From an uncultured Prevotellaceae bacterium (GTDB lineage Bacteria > Bacteroidota > Bacteroidia > Bacteroidales > Muribaculaceae): a DNA stretch of 64,000 nt. The stretch is from positions 1 through 64,000 of the forward strand of contig ONGE01000011.1 in NCBI GenBank assembly GCA_900317325.1, read 5' to 3'. Shown here piece after piece: positions 24,574 through 32,695 of this stretch. Under the pieces are notes generated by a model. The model was given only the letters and a program-made list of their open reading frames with translations. It did not search any database and was not told the origin of the DNA. A program made the position numbers and the translations under genes. The number at the start of each line of letters is the position of its first letter. Positions within the stretch are counted from its first letter, which is position 1.

Positions 24574-26955
24574 TTATAGGATTTGGAATTTGGCGAATTT
24601 CAGCAGCAGTTTGCGAGTCTGCCCGTCACCGAAGACGACATCTATCTTCGCGTCACCGCTGGTGTCAATGTTGATGATGGTTCCGCGCCCGAACCGCTGG
24701 TGCAGCACCTCATCGTTCACTTTCAGCTCATCAACGGTGTGGATGGTGAAGTCACCGCTGGCGGCACTCGACGGGGCAGGGGTGGCGGGTCTTGAAGGCG
24801 TCGCCGGTCGCAATGGTGTCGTCGGCGTTGTCAAGGATGGTCTCGTGGACCGGGGCTTTGACTCGATCGTGCGTCTCGGTTTCTCAGGAACGGGGCCGTC
24901 TTCCCAGTCGTCCCAACTCGTGCGCTTGCGCGACGGCATGGGGGCCGAGTTGGTGCTGCCCATCAGCAGGTACTGGGGCGCAATGTCACGCAGGAAGCGG
25001 CTGATGACGCAGCTCTTGGTCTGCCCGTTGTGGTAGCGCGAGGTGGCATAGGTGATGACGCAATTCACCTCGGCGCGCGTGATGGCGACATACAGCAGGC
25101 GCCGCTCCTCCTCAATTTGATAGAGCGAGCCAGCACTCATGGCGCTGGGGAACAGGTCCTCTTCCACGCCCACGATGATGACGTTCTTGAACTCAAGGCC
25201 CTTGGCGGCATGCACCGTCATCAGGGTGACTTTCTCGCCGTCGGGGTCGTTCATGTCTTGGTCGGTGAGCAGCGAGGTCTCGGCCAGGAAGTCACCGATC
25301 TGGTAATGCTCGTCACCGCTCTCCTCCTTGATTTGCTGGAAGTCGTTGACGGCGTTGATCAGCTCGTCCAGGTTCTCGATGCGGCTGATGTTCTCGGGCG
25401 TGTTGTCGCCCATGAGCACGCTCTTGATGCGCGTGCGCTTCACCATCTCTTGAGCCACGTCAAGAGCGTTGCCGCCGTCGCTGTTGAGCTGGATTAGGCC
25501 TTTCATGAGTGTGGTGAAACCCTCCAGCTTGGTCATGGTGCCGCGGTTCACGTTGAGGCCGTGCTGTTCAGGATTGTTGATGACTTGCCACAGGCTGACC
25601 CCATTCTCGGTGGCGCAGTGGGTAATCTTGCCCACTGTGGTATCGCCGATGCCGCGTGCCGGATAGTTGATGACGCGCCTCAGGGCCTCGTCATCGTCGG
25701 GGTTGATGATGAGCCTCAAGTAGCAGATGGCATCTTTCACCTCCTTGCGCTGATAGAACGACAGACCGCCGTAGATGCGGTAGGGGATGGCACTGCGCAT
25801 GTTGCCGTGCTTGTCGCGGCGGCCGCCGTTGCTCAGGGCTTCCTCAAGCACACGCGACTGGGCGTTGGTGCGGTAGAGCACGGCGTAGTCCTCGTAGCTG
25901 TCGCCCTGACGGGCTTTAAGCGCTGCAATCTGATTGGCGACGACATAGGCCTCCTCGTAGTCGCTATAGCACTGGATGACCGGGATGCGCTCGCCCACGG
26001 CGTTCTTGCTGAACAGGTGCTTGGCGATCTGGCCGCGGTTTTTCTCGATGAGGCTGTTGGCGGCATCGGTGATTGTCTGGGTCGAGCGGTAGTTGCGTTC
26101 CAGCTTGAATGTTTTGATCTCGGGGTAGAACCGTTGCAGGCGCAGGATGTTGTCGATGTTGGCCCCGCGAAAGCTGTAGATGCTTTGGGCATCGTCACCC
26201 ACGACGCACAGGCGGTTATACTTTTTGCTCAGCTGGTGAACAATCAGGTGCTGCGAGAAATTGGTGTCTTGATACTCATCCACAAGGATATAGCGGAAGA
26301 ACTCCTGATATTGCTCCAGCACGTCGGGATTGTCGCGCAGCAGGATATTGGTGTAGAGCAGCAGGTCGTCGAAGTCCATCGCTCCGGCGATGCGGCAACG
26401 GCGCCAGTATTGCTTGTAGATGGCCGCAGTCTCGGGACGTTGGGCGTCGCGGTCGGCATCAATCAGGTCTTGGTTGCTGGCATAGTCCTCGGGGGTGATC
26501 AGCGCGTTCTTGGCATTGCTGATCTGCGTCTGGATAGTGGCGGGCTTATAGACCTTGTCGTCGAGGCCCATATCCTTGACGATGAGCTTGATGAGGGAGC
26601 GCGAGTCACTCTGGTCGTAGATGGTGAAATCATTCTTGAAGCCGATGCGGTCGGCATTGCGGCGCAGCAAGCGGGAGAAAATGGAGTGGAATGTGCCCAT
26701 CCACAGCTGGGCGGCGACATCGGGGCCCGCAAGCGGTTCGATGCGCTCGCGCATCTCGCGGGCAGCCTTGTTGGTGAAGGTGAGCGCCATGATGCGCCAC
26801 GGTTCGTAGCCCAGCCTGAGCAGATGCACGATTTTGTAGGTCAGCACGCGCGTCTTGCCCGAGCCGGCCCCCGCAATCACCAGTTGCGGCCCGTCGCAAT
26901 ACTCGACGGCCGCACGCTGCTGCTCATTCAGTTTCTCCAGATAATCTTCATTCAT
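24574..26955 (-). CDS. pcrA: UvrD/PcrA-type ATP-dependent DNA helicase
   Basis: The 793-residue SF1A helicase has a Q motif (LNEQQRAAV), Walker A (AGAGSGKT), motif Ia (TFTNKAAREM), motif II (VDEYQDTN), motif III (VVGDDAQSIYSFRGA), motif IV (LERNYRST), motif V (VTLMTVHAAKGLEFKNV) and motif VI (LLYVAITRAE). A disordered Pro/Ser/Thr linker precedes a C-terminal Tudor-like domain (DEVLHQRFGRGTIINID) that in PcrA contacts RNA polymerase. It unwinds DNA 3' to 5' in repair and conflict resolution. A -7 box TATATTTG (26968-26961) lies 5 bp from the ATG, so the mRNA may be leaderless. Confidence 0.96.
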   Translation of the reverse strand: MNEDYLEKLNEQQRAAVEYCDGPQLVIAGAGSGKTRVLTYKIVHLLRLGYEPWRIMALTFTNKAAREMRERIEPLAGPDVAAQLWMGTFHSIFSRLLRRNADRIGFKNDFTIYDQSDSRSLIKLIVKDMGLDDKVYKPATIQTQISNAKNALITPEDYASNQDLIDADRDAQRPETAAIYKQYWRRCRIAGAMDFDDLLLYTNILLRDNPDVLEQYQEFFRYILVDEYQDTNFSQHLIVHQLSKKYNRLCVVGDDAQSIYSFRGANIDNILRLQRFYPEIKTFKLERNYRSTQTITDAANSLIEKNRGQIAKHLFSKNAVGERIPVIQCYSDYEEAYVVANQIAALKARQGDSYEDYAVLYRTNAQSRVLEEALSNGGRRDKHGNMRSAIPYRIYGGLSFYQRKEVKDAICYLRLIINPDDDEALRRVINYPARGIGDTTVGKITHCATENGVSLWQVINNPEQHGLNVNRGTMTKLEGFTTLMKGLIQLNSDGGNALDVAQEMVKRTRIKSVLMGDNTPENISRIENLDELINAVNDFQQIKEESGDEHYQIGDFLAETSLLTDQDMNDPDGEKVTLMTVHAAKGLEFKNVIIVGVEEDLFPSAMSAGSLYQIEEERRLLYVAITRAEVNCVITYATSRYHNGQTKSCVISRFLRDIAPQYLLMGSTNSAPMPSRKRTSWDDWEDGPVPEKPRRTIESKPRSTRPSLTTPTTPLRPATPSRPATPAPSSAASGDFTIHTVDELKVNDEVLHQRFGRGTIINIDTSGDAKIDVVFGDGQTRKLLLKFAKFQIL

Positions 26956-26960
26956 GGATG

Positions 26961-26968
26961 CAAATATA
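26961..26968 (-). promoter_or_regulatory. -7 box directly at the pcrA start
   Basis: TATATTTG on the minus strand is followed by CATCC and the ATG at 26955. No convincing -33 TTG lies 19-21 bp upstream, so the box is moderate evidence. Confidence 0.45.
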
Positions 26969-27023
26969 CTACTTTTTCGGTGTGTCTTTAGGTTACTTGG
27001 AGCAGAATTACGCTATTCTTGTT

Positions 27024-27962
27024 CTATATCTCATTATCAAAAGTGGCTTCGCGGTACTTGATCAGTTCGATGTTCAGCTGCTCGAGGAGCGAGAGCCTGA
27101 TTTCGTCGTTATTCTCAACCGGCTGGTACCACGGTTCTTTGCCGAAGTATTCCTTCAGGTCCTTGGATTGGAACACATAGCCGCGACGGGCAAGGATGGC
27201 ATTGCGCATCAGGCGCAGCGTCGGTTTGTCGTAGTAGTTCAGTTCGCTGCCATGGAGCAGTGTGTGGCACACATAGTCATAGCAGCCGCAGTTGGGGTTG
27301 GATTCGATGAGGGTTAAACTGTCAACAAGCAATCTGTGCGGAAATTCATACTCATCAAACCCCACTGGATACAGGCACAGGCCGCCCTTGATGAACTGCA
27401 CTTCCATTGGGCCGTTCAACGGGGTCCCTTCACCGTCGATACTGAGGATGCCTGTCGTGTGGCCGTTAAAGGTCATGGCTTCGATAGGCACATAGGTCCC
27501 TCCCACGAGGGCTTTGTTCCAATCGATGGTCACGCGGGTGCCGTCGGCCATGGTGTAGTCGCCCCTGAGCATCCCCATCCAGTTCTCCACATTGAGTTTC
27601 TGGTTGTCCTCTTCTCGGGTTGCGTCCATGATTTTGTAGAGGGCGCCTTTTGAGTCATAGAAACAGAGGATATTCAAGTCCTCCTGCTGGACGAGGCGAA
27701 CGGTGTGCCCTATTTCTTCGACCATCATCGCGTCGTTGGGACCCTCGGCGATGCTGTAGGTGCCTGGCTCGCCTTTCACGGGCACCAGCATGAATTCGAG
27801 TTCCTCGCCCTCGACTGTTGAGCCTAAGATCACTTTTCCCCCTTCGGTCAGGGTGGCGTTATAGACGAGTGCGCCGTTGTACCATGCGCTGCCTTGCTCG
27901 ATGTCTTGTGCCCATGCGGTAAATGCACTGAGCATCAGTAAGATGAATGCAATATTTCTCAT
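27024..27962 (-). CDS. Secreted YARHG-domain protein
   Basis: The 312-residue product has a signal peptide (MRNIAFILLMLSAFTAWA) and two or three small beta domains (residues 20-215). A C-terminal YARHG-type domain follows (about 225-305: LRLMRNAILARRGYVFQSKDLKEYFGKEPWYQP), close to the family consensus though the name-giving YARHG reads LARRG here. YARHG is an extracellular domain of unknown function. This is the last gene of a five-gene operon of secreted proteins (27024-32029), 29 bp after the previous stop. Its partners suggest an envelope or surface role. Confidence 0.82.
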   Translation of the reverse strand: MRNIAFILLMLSAFTAWAQDIEQGSAWYNGALVYNATLTEGGKVILGSTVEGEELEFMLVPVKGEPGTYSIAEGPNDAMMVEEIGHTVRLVQQEDLNILCFYDSKGALYKIMDATREEDNQKLNVENWMGMLRGDYTMADGTRVTIDWNKALVGGTYVPIEAMTFNGHTTGILSIDGEGTPLNGPMEVQFIKGGLCLYPVGFDEYEFPHRLLVDSLTLIESNPNCGCYDYVCHTLLHGSELNYYDKPTLRLMRNAILARRGYVFQSKDLKEYFGKEPWYQPVENNDEIRLSLLEQLNIELIKYREATFDNEI

Positions 27963-27991
27963 AATAATGATTCTGTTGTGTTGATTCGTTG

Positions 27992-29194
27992 TTAATCAGC
28001 GATTCGGTATTCCTTGCCGGTGAATCGGCCGTCGATGGTATAGACGCGCTCCACCGAGTAGCGGCCACCCTCGAGGTCGTAGAGGTAATGGCTCATGTGG
28101 ATTTCCTGTTTCCCTGGATCGATGGCAATCAGCCCTTCGTTGGTGGGCAACTGAATGACTTCCCTAGTACTGATGTCGATGATGTAGGACCACACGTTGC
28201 GGTTGTCGGGACAACCCTCGACAAAGATTTTGTCGGCATCCCAGGGAATGAAGAGGGTGGTGAAGCAGTTGCCGGCGGCAATCAGGTTCATTGAGGTCTT
28301 GATGCCGTTGCCGTTTCGCATCTGGTCCCACAACGGTGCTGCGGTGTTCTCGGTGGCAAACAGGTAGGTCACAAAGCCTGTGTTCTTGTCACGCATCCAC
28401 ACCGACCACTGGCCATTCTCTGAACCCACGCCGCCAACGTTCACATACAGCTCCCTGTTGTCATCCTCATCTTTTAACTCGGCATCATCGGGCAGCCTGA
28501 CCTCCTCTTCCATCTCGTCCATGTCTTCATAGGCATCGGCGCTGGAGTGGTCATACACATGGGCCATGCCGGTAAAGACATATTTGTGGTACCAGTTCTC
28601 TCCCGCGGGTGAGGTCTCTTCCACGACGATGGTCTGGTCATATTCAAATCCCAGATAATAGTGTAAGGTGGAATTTGCCCATTTGCGTGGAAGGTTATGG
28701 AAGGGGGTGTTTTCAGGCCTCATTATTTGGCTCGCGGGGTCATAGTAGTAGAAGCAGCAGAAAGGCTGGACCTCGTCATCGGCTTCAGCGAAACTGATAA
28801 CGAAGTATGCACACCCGTTATCGCACTGATAGACGCGCGCTTCAACGTCTTGGGCCGCTCCCTCCATGTGGTGGAAATAGGCCCAGCCGAAGTCCTCACA
28901 GTCCACAAACACTATGCCGTGGCACCCGGGGGGCATGGTCGCTTCGTCGTGCTGATAATAGCTGTTGTCGCCTGCCGCACCGATGATCGCCTGAACGCTC
29001 GCTGTGGGCCACACGGCGTGAAATGCCCTCATCAGCGTCATCACGTCGACTGTTCCGTCGCTGCTCTTCACGGGGATGGGCTTGCTCTTCCAGTTGTCAT
29101 TGATGACCTTGAGCGGCAGGATGTTGGGTTCCATGCCTTGGGCGTCAAATGCCAGCGCCCAGCAGCAGAGTAATAATGTGATTGCTTTTCTCAT
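27992..29194 (-). CDS. Secreted protein of unknown function (400 aa)
   Basis: I start at the ATG at 29194, which gives a proper signal peptide (MRKAITLLLCCWALAFDAQG); the frame extends upstream but into the preceding gene. The mature protein is acidic, rich in Trp, Tyr and Cys (CCFYYYDPASQ), and seems mostly beta. It includes an Asp/Glu-rich loop (YEDMDEMEEEVRLPDDAELKDEDDN, shown in part) and ends in blade-like strands (GGRYSVERVYTIDGRFTGKEYRI). I recognise no family. Fourth gene of the secreted operon, 10 bp after its neighbour. Confidence 0.75.
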   Translation of the reverse strand: MRKAITLLLCCWALAFDAQGMEPNILPLKVINDNWKSKPIPVKSSDGTVDVMTLMRAFHAVWPTASVQAIIGAAGDNSYYQHDEATMPPGCHGIVFVDCEDFGWAYFHHMEGAAQDVEARVYQCDNGCAYFVISFAEADDEVQPFCCFYYYDPASQIMRPENTPFHNLPRKWANSTLHYYLGFEYDQTIVVEETSPAGENWYHKYVFTGMAHVYDHSSADAYEDMDEMEEEVRLPDDAELKDEDDNRELYVNVGGVGSENGQWSVWMRDKNTGFVTYLFATENTAAPLWDQMRNGNGIKTSMNLIAAGNCFTTLFIPWDADKIFVEGCPDNRNVWSYIIDISTREVIQLPTNEGLIAIDPGKQEIHMSHYLYDLEGGRYSVERVYTIDGRFTGKEYRIAD

Positions 29195-29204
29195 CGCTTG
29201 ATGG

Positions 29205-30653
29205 TCATTTGTCACTAATCTCGTTCCAGTAAATGAAGGGTTCTTGGGCTTCGGGCACGGCCTGCATGTAGGCTTTCCCTTGCTCAACGCTGATTTCTTT
29301 CCCATTGAGGGCGCAACCGTCAAGTTCGCCGTAAACCTGCAGTCCGTTGAACCTTTCAATCACCGTGCCGTTCTTGAACTTGAAGATTTCGGTATAATAG
29401 GACGGTCCCCCGGCAGGTCCCGAGATTACCAGGTAACAGTTGCCGTCTCTGCTTTTGGGGAACGATGGCTTGAAATTGCCTCTCACGGTGCCGATGAGCT
29501 CGAATTTGTCGCCCTCGCGGCTGAAGAATGCGCCGTTTTCTTCGGCCTCATCGCTGATCCAGATTTGCTCGCCCATATAGTCGATAAAGACATGGGCCCA
29601 CTTGGTCAGATTCACGTTCTCGTTTTCACCTGGATCTTCGGCGATGTAGAGCTTCTTCATCTCCTCGATGTCCTTTTTCCACACGGGAATCTGCTCGTCA
29701 ATCAGGCTGTGGTATACGGCATATTCCTGGCGGTCGAGTTTGCCGTTATTAAGGGTCAGGATGCCGGTGGTGGCACTCTCGGGAGCCCAATGGAGAAAGC
29801 AAAGCTCCACTCCTTGAGGGCCTTCAAATGCCGCCGCAATGTTGCTGGGGTAGTACTCGCCGCCGTCATCGGCATTCCATGTGCAGCCAAACTCCGGGTC
29901 ATACCACCCTTCGACGGGATAGGAATAGATCTTATCGCCGTCGATGATGATTTCCAGCGCCAATGCCGACATCTCGTTCGGGTTATGCTTCTTTCTTGCG
30001 CTGTTCTTGTATTCGCCCTCGAATTGCATCACGCCATAGGTGTAACGGTCACCGATGATATAGGTTTTCTTCGACAGCTCGGCCTTCATGCCGTATTTCT
30101 CTTCCATCTTCTTGATGACAGCAGCTGGTAGCGGCACTTCCTCATCCGTCATGGCCGGTTGAATGTTGAGCGGTTTGTGGGAGGCGAGATAGCTGTCGGT
30201 AACGACAACATTGCCGGGCACTTCGTCCATATTCATTTTGGACTTGCCCTGGAGGGTGAACCGGGCACCGGCTGAGGGAATTTTGGGCATGCCATGCAAT
30301 TCGCCTGGGAAGATTTTCTCGCCATCGGGGTTGAGCAGAATCTCATCCACATATTTCACATCTAGTGTCTTGGTGCCGTCAACAATCAGTTTGGTGTACT
30401 TGGAGGCGTTGCGGCGAAATTGCTCCTGAATGGCCCATGCCTGATGAATTTCTTCATAGTAATCGGCATAGTCCTCGTTAAACTGGGGCTCTTCAAGGTC
30501 ACACCAATAAACCATCTGCATCATGCCGTCGTTGGTGCCGAGCAGGAACATGGGTGGGAGCGTGGCCCCGTCATTTTTGTCGGGGCCGCTGCCTGCCGTC
30601 ATAGGGAGAATACTGCAGGCAAAAATCAAGGAGAAAAACAATATCTTATTCAT
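29205..30653 (-). CDS. Secreted protein of unknown function (482 aa)
   Basis: The ATG at 30653 gives a clear signal peptide (MNKILFFSLIFACSILPMTAG) and overlaps the end of the previous gene by 8 bp, as in tightly coupled operons. The mature chain has an N-terminal helical part (about 45-75), a region with several Lys/Glu-rich turns, and a C-terminal half with repeated beta hairpins (for example GILTLNNGKLDRQEYAVYHS and KFELIGTVRGNF). No catalytic motif is seen. Its C-terminal half resembles the 400-residue neighbour in style, but I cannot show homology. Confidence 0.75.
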   Translation of the reverse strand: MNKILFFSLIFACSILPMTAGSGPDKNDGATLPPMFLLGTNDGMMQMVYWCDLEEPQFNEDYADYYEEIHQAWAIQEQFRRNASKYTKLIVDGTKTLDVKYVDEILLNPDGEKIFPGELHGMPKIPSAGARFTLQGKSKMNMDEVPGNVVVTDSYLASHKPLNIQPAMTDEEVPLPAAVIKKMEEKYGMKAELSKKTYIIGDRYTYGVMQFEGEYKNSARKKHNPNEMSALALEIIIDGDKIYSYPVEGWYDPEFGCTWNADDGGEYYPSNIAAAFEGPQGVELCFLHWAPESATTGILTLNNGKLDRQEYAVYHSLIDEQIPVWKKDIEEMKKLYIAEDPGENENVNLTKWAHVFIDYMGEQIWISDEAEENGAFFSREGDKFELIGTVRGNFKPSFPKSRDGNCYLVISGPAGGPSYYTEIFKFKNGTVIERFNGLQVYGELDGCALNGKEISVEQGKAYMQAVPEAQEPFIYWNEISDK

Positions 30654-31482
30654 CGCCAAATGTACTTGTGGTTTCATCAATTATTTCGAGGTGTCCACCA
30701 ACCCACGCCATGGTCCATGTGGTGATTTCCACAGCATCGGTGCGGGCGGTACTGGTGATAGTCTTAGTGTCGGGGTGCACAATGGGATTGCTGATCTCGT
30801 CATAGCCGGGAACCATGGCGAAGCACTTGTCCTCGTCGTCCCAAACAAAGCCGGCAAAGTACTCCGAAACGCGTCCCACGGCGTTGAGGCCGATATAAAT
30901 CTGCAGGTCGGGGATGCCGTCAAAGTTGATGTCCGTCTTGTCGTCAACATAGTTGGCGGCTTCTTCAGGACTGGGCATTTCGGCAAGCCTCTCTACCAAC
31001 TCGTGCTCAAAAGCAAACGCGGGGCTGTCGCCCGTTGTTGTATAGCCATCGACGTAAATGACCCCGATGTAGCCCTCGCTGTCCTTGCCGAACGACACAT
31101 TGAATCGGTAGTCCTCACGCTCGGCAACCTTGACTACCTCCAGGGTGTAGAGCAGTCGACCTTGAGGGGTGTAAAACTCGAGTGTGCCTTTTTCGGGACT
31201 GTACTTGACAGGCCAGCCAAACTCGGCTCCGGCAATGGGTGGGTCATCGGCTTGGCGGCTGGGTTCCAGGGCATATTCGCCCTCCCGACCATCAACCCTG
31301 GACAGGCTCAGCAGGTTGTCTTCTGATTGATCGGTCATATAGACGTATTTATCCATGCGCACATCGCGCACGGTGTACGTCACGCCGGTCTCTTTGTCCT
31401 GAAACCTGTCGCCCACATTGATGACTTGAGCGGGCAGTTGCAGGCAGCAGCACAGCGTCAGCATGGCTAAGAGTTTTCTCAT
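30646..31482 (-). CDS. Secreted protein with a DxDG calcium-type loop (278 aa)
   Basis: A signal peptide (MRKLLAMLTLCCCLQLPAQ) is followed by a beta-rich N-terminal half. The C-terminal half has DINFDGIPDLQIYIG, then FVWDDEDKCFAMVPGYDEISNPIVHPDTKTITS. This order (Asp-rich loop, WxxDxxxxxF, an N-P...DxxTKTI segment) is like the XAC2610-type beta-propeller-like proteins, some of which bind lysozyme-like toxins. That link is from memory and tentative. It starts 1 bp after the preceding stop. Second gene of the secreted operon. Confidence 0.75.
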   Translation of the reverse strand: MRKLLAMLTLCCCLQLPAQVINVGDRFQDKETGVTYTVRDVRMDKYVYMTDQSEDNLLSLSRVDGREGEYALEPSRQADDPPIAGAEFGWPVKYSPEKGTLEFYTPQGRLLYTLEVVKVAEREDYRFNVSFGKDSEGYIGVIYVDGYTTTGDSPAFAFEHELVERLAEMPSPEEAANYVDDKTDINFDGIPDLQIYIGLNAVGRVSEYFAGFVWDDEDKCFAMVPGYDEISNPIVHPDTKTITSTARTDAVEITTWTMAWVGGHLEIIDETTSTFGDE

Positions 31483-31483
31483 G

Positions 31484-32029
31484 TCACTTGAACTGGATGG
31501 ACTGGATAATCGGCATCACGATACCTTCATAGACCTTGGCATCGCCTTCGTGGTAGGAAATGGTGCCGCCGGCAGTCCGGCCGTCCTCGTTGATAACAAC
31601 GAAGCGCCAACTTACCAAGAGACCGTAACCGGTATCAATGGTCGAACGCATGATGACAGTATTGCCTTCGACGATGGGCTCATCGCAGACCTCGTCCATG
31701 GCCTTGGCCGACCACATCATGTTCTGGCCGACCTCGTTCAGGTTCAGGTCCTCCATGTCAGTATCCATTTCATACAGGCTGATTGTGGCACTCGAGAGGT
31801 ACTCATCGCCATCGTCACGCACGTTGACGGCATTGGAGTTGAAACTCATCTGACTCTCGCTGCTCCAGCCCTCTGACTTCTGGAATTCATCGGGAATACT
31901 CACAGTGAATCCGGGAAAATCAAGGGTCTTGTAACCTTCGGGGGCTGCTGCATAAGCATTCACTGCATTGAAACACAGGACCATCGCAACACTTGCTGCA
32001 ATAGTGATTTTGAAAAGTATATTCTTCAT
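31484..32029 (-). CDS. Secreted protein of unknown function, first gene of operon (181 aa)
   Basis: The start at 32029 gives a signal peptide (MKNILFKITIAASVAMVLCFNAVNAYAA). The mature part begins with GYKTLDFPGFTVSIPDEFQKSEGWSSESQMSFNS, the pattern of PsbP/DUF-type small exported proteins with one alpha-beta sandwich. It ends in IVMPIIQSIQF. The role is unknown. A well spaced promoter at 32054-32084 serves this and the four genes that follow (30646-31482, 29205-30653, 27992-29194, 27024-27962). Confidence 0.78.
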   Translation of the reverse strand: MKNILFKITIAASVAMVLCFNAVNAYAAAPEGYKTLDFPGFTVSIPDEFQKSEGWSSESQMSFNSNAVNVRDDGDEYLSSATISLYEMDTDMEDLNLNEVGQNMMWSAKAMDEVCDEPIVEGNTVIMRSTIDTGYGLLVSWRFVVINEDGRTAGGTISYHEGDAKVYEGIVMPIIQSIQFK

Positions 32030-32053
32030 AAGCCTAAAGCGTTTAAGTATTCG

Positions 32054-32084
32054 CAAAGTTATAGAAAAATTACGGAATATTCAA
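32054..32084 (-). promoter_or_regulatory. Promoter of the five-gene secreted operon
   Basis: Minus strand TTG (32084-32082), 20-bp spacer, TAACTTTG (32061-32054). The leader to the ATG at 32029 is about 20 nt. Confidence 0.7.
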
Positions 32085-32126
32085 CAATTCTGTCTAAAAA
32101 TGTTATTCAAAGAAATCCAACCAACA

Positions 32127-32182
32127 ACTAAGGACTAAGGACTAAGGACTAGGGACTAGGGACTAGGGACTAAGGACTAACG
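32127..32182. repeat. Eight 7-bp units (ACTARGG)
   Basis: The units are ACTAAGG three times, ACTAGGG three times, ACTAAGG and ACTAACG, without gaps. The array runs into the 3' end of the HsdR_N-like gene, and the sixth unit supplies that gene's stop codon (32163-32165). Confidence 0.85.
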
Positions 32183-32627
32183 ACTCATAGCACGGAATGT
32201 CTTCCAGGAAGCGATAACTGTTATTGTCGTAGTCGATGTGGCAGCAGTAGTGCTCCAGACCGTTGCTCACGATCAGGTAGCGCGCCTTCAACACCATGTT
32301 GTAGCGCACAATCTGGTCAAACACCTTTTGGGTGACGTTGATGCTCGGAGCCTTGTACTCCACGATCACCAGCGGCTGGCCCGTGCGGTCGGCGACCACC
32401 GTGTCGCACCGGCGTGCGATGCCGTTTTGCGTCAGCGACACCTCGTTGCCCATCAGTGCGGCGGGGAACTTCTTGTCGGTGATGAGCCATTCCACGAAGT
32501 GTTGCCGCACCCATTCCTCGGGCGTCAGCGATACCCAGCGCTCCCGCAGGCGGTCCCAGATGGCCCACGAGCCATCCTCCCGCTTCTTTACCTTGTACTC
32601 ATATTCGGGTAAATTCAACTCCACCAT
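32163..32627 (-). CDS. HsdR N-terminal-like (type I restriction fold) orphan protein
   Basis: Starting at the ATG at 32627, the 154-residue protein has the HSDR_N_2 pattern: PEEWVRQHFVEWLI, then RRCDTVVADRTGQPLVIVEYKAPSI with the D...ExK of a PD-(D/E)xK nuclease fold, then VFDQIVRYNMVLKARYLIVSNG. Stand-alone copies are common in Bacteroidales and are not linked to restriction here, as no hsdM or hsdS is near. The last residues (SLVLSP) and the stop are encoded by the 7-bp repeat array, so the 3' end has been altered or captured by the repeat. Confidence 0.88.
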   Translation of the reverse strand: MVELNLPEYEYKVKKREDGSWAIWDRLRERWVSLTPEEWVRQHFVEWLITDKKFPAALMGNEVSLTQNGIARRCDTVVADRTGQPLVIVEYKAPSINVTQKVFDQIVRYNMVLKARYLIVSNGLEHYCCHIDYDNNSYRFLEDIPCYESLVLSP

Positions 32628-32648
32628 CGTGATTGAGATTTCTTTCCA

Positions 32649-32679
32649 CAAAATTACGAAAAAAGCACTATCTTTGCAA
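32649..32679 (-). promoter_or_regulatory. Divergent promoters of HsdR_N-like and M64 genes
   Basis: Minus strand: TTG (32679-32677), 20 bp, TAATTTTG (32656-32649). On the plus strand TATCTTTG (32669-32676) is the -7 box of the M64 gene and touches the minus-strand -33. The two promoters share DNA, so they may compete. Confidence 0.65.
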
Positions 32680-32695
32680 GAAAATATCGACGATT

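Noticed and set aside
32127..32182. CRISPR-like repeat
   Set aside because: The units are 7 bp with no spacers, so it is a tandem array, not a CRISPR.
32163..32627. Part of a type I restriction-modification system
   Set aside because: Only the N-terminal HsdR-like domain is present, with no helicase, methylase or specificity genes nearby; the stand-alone form is common in this group.
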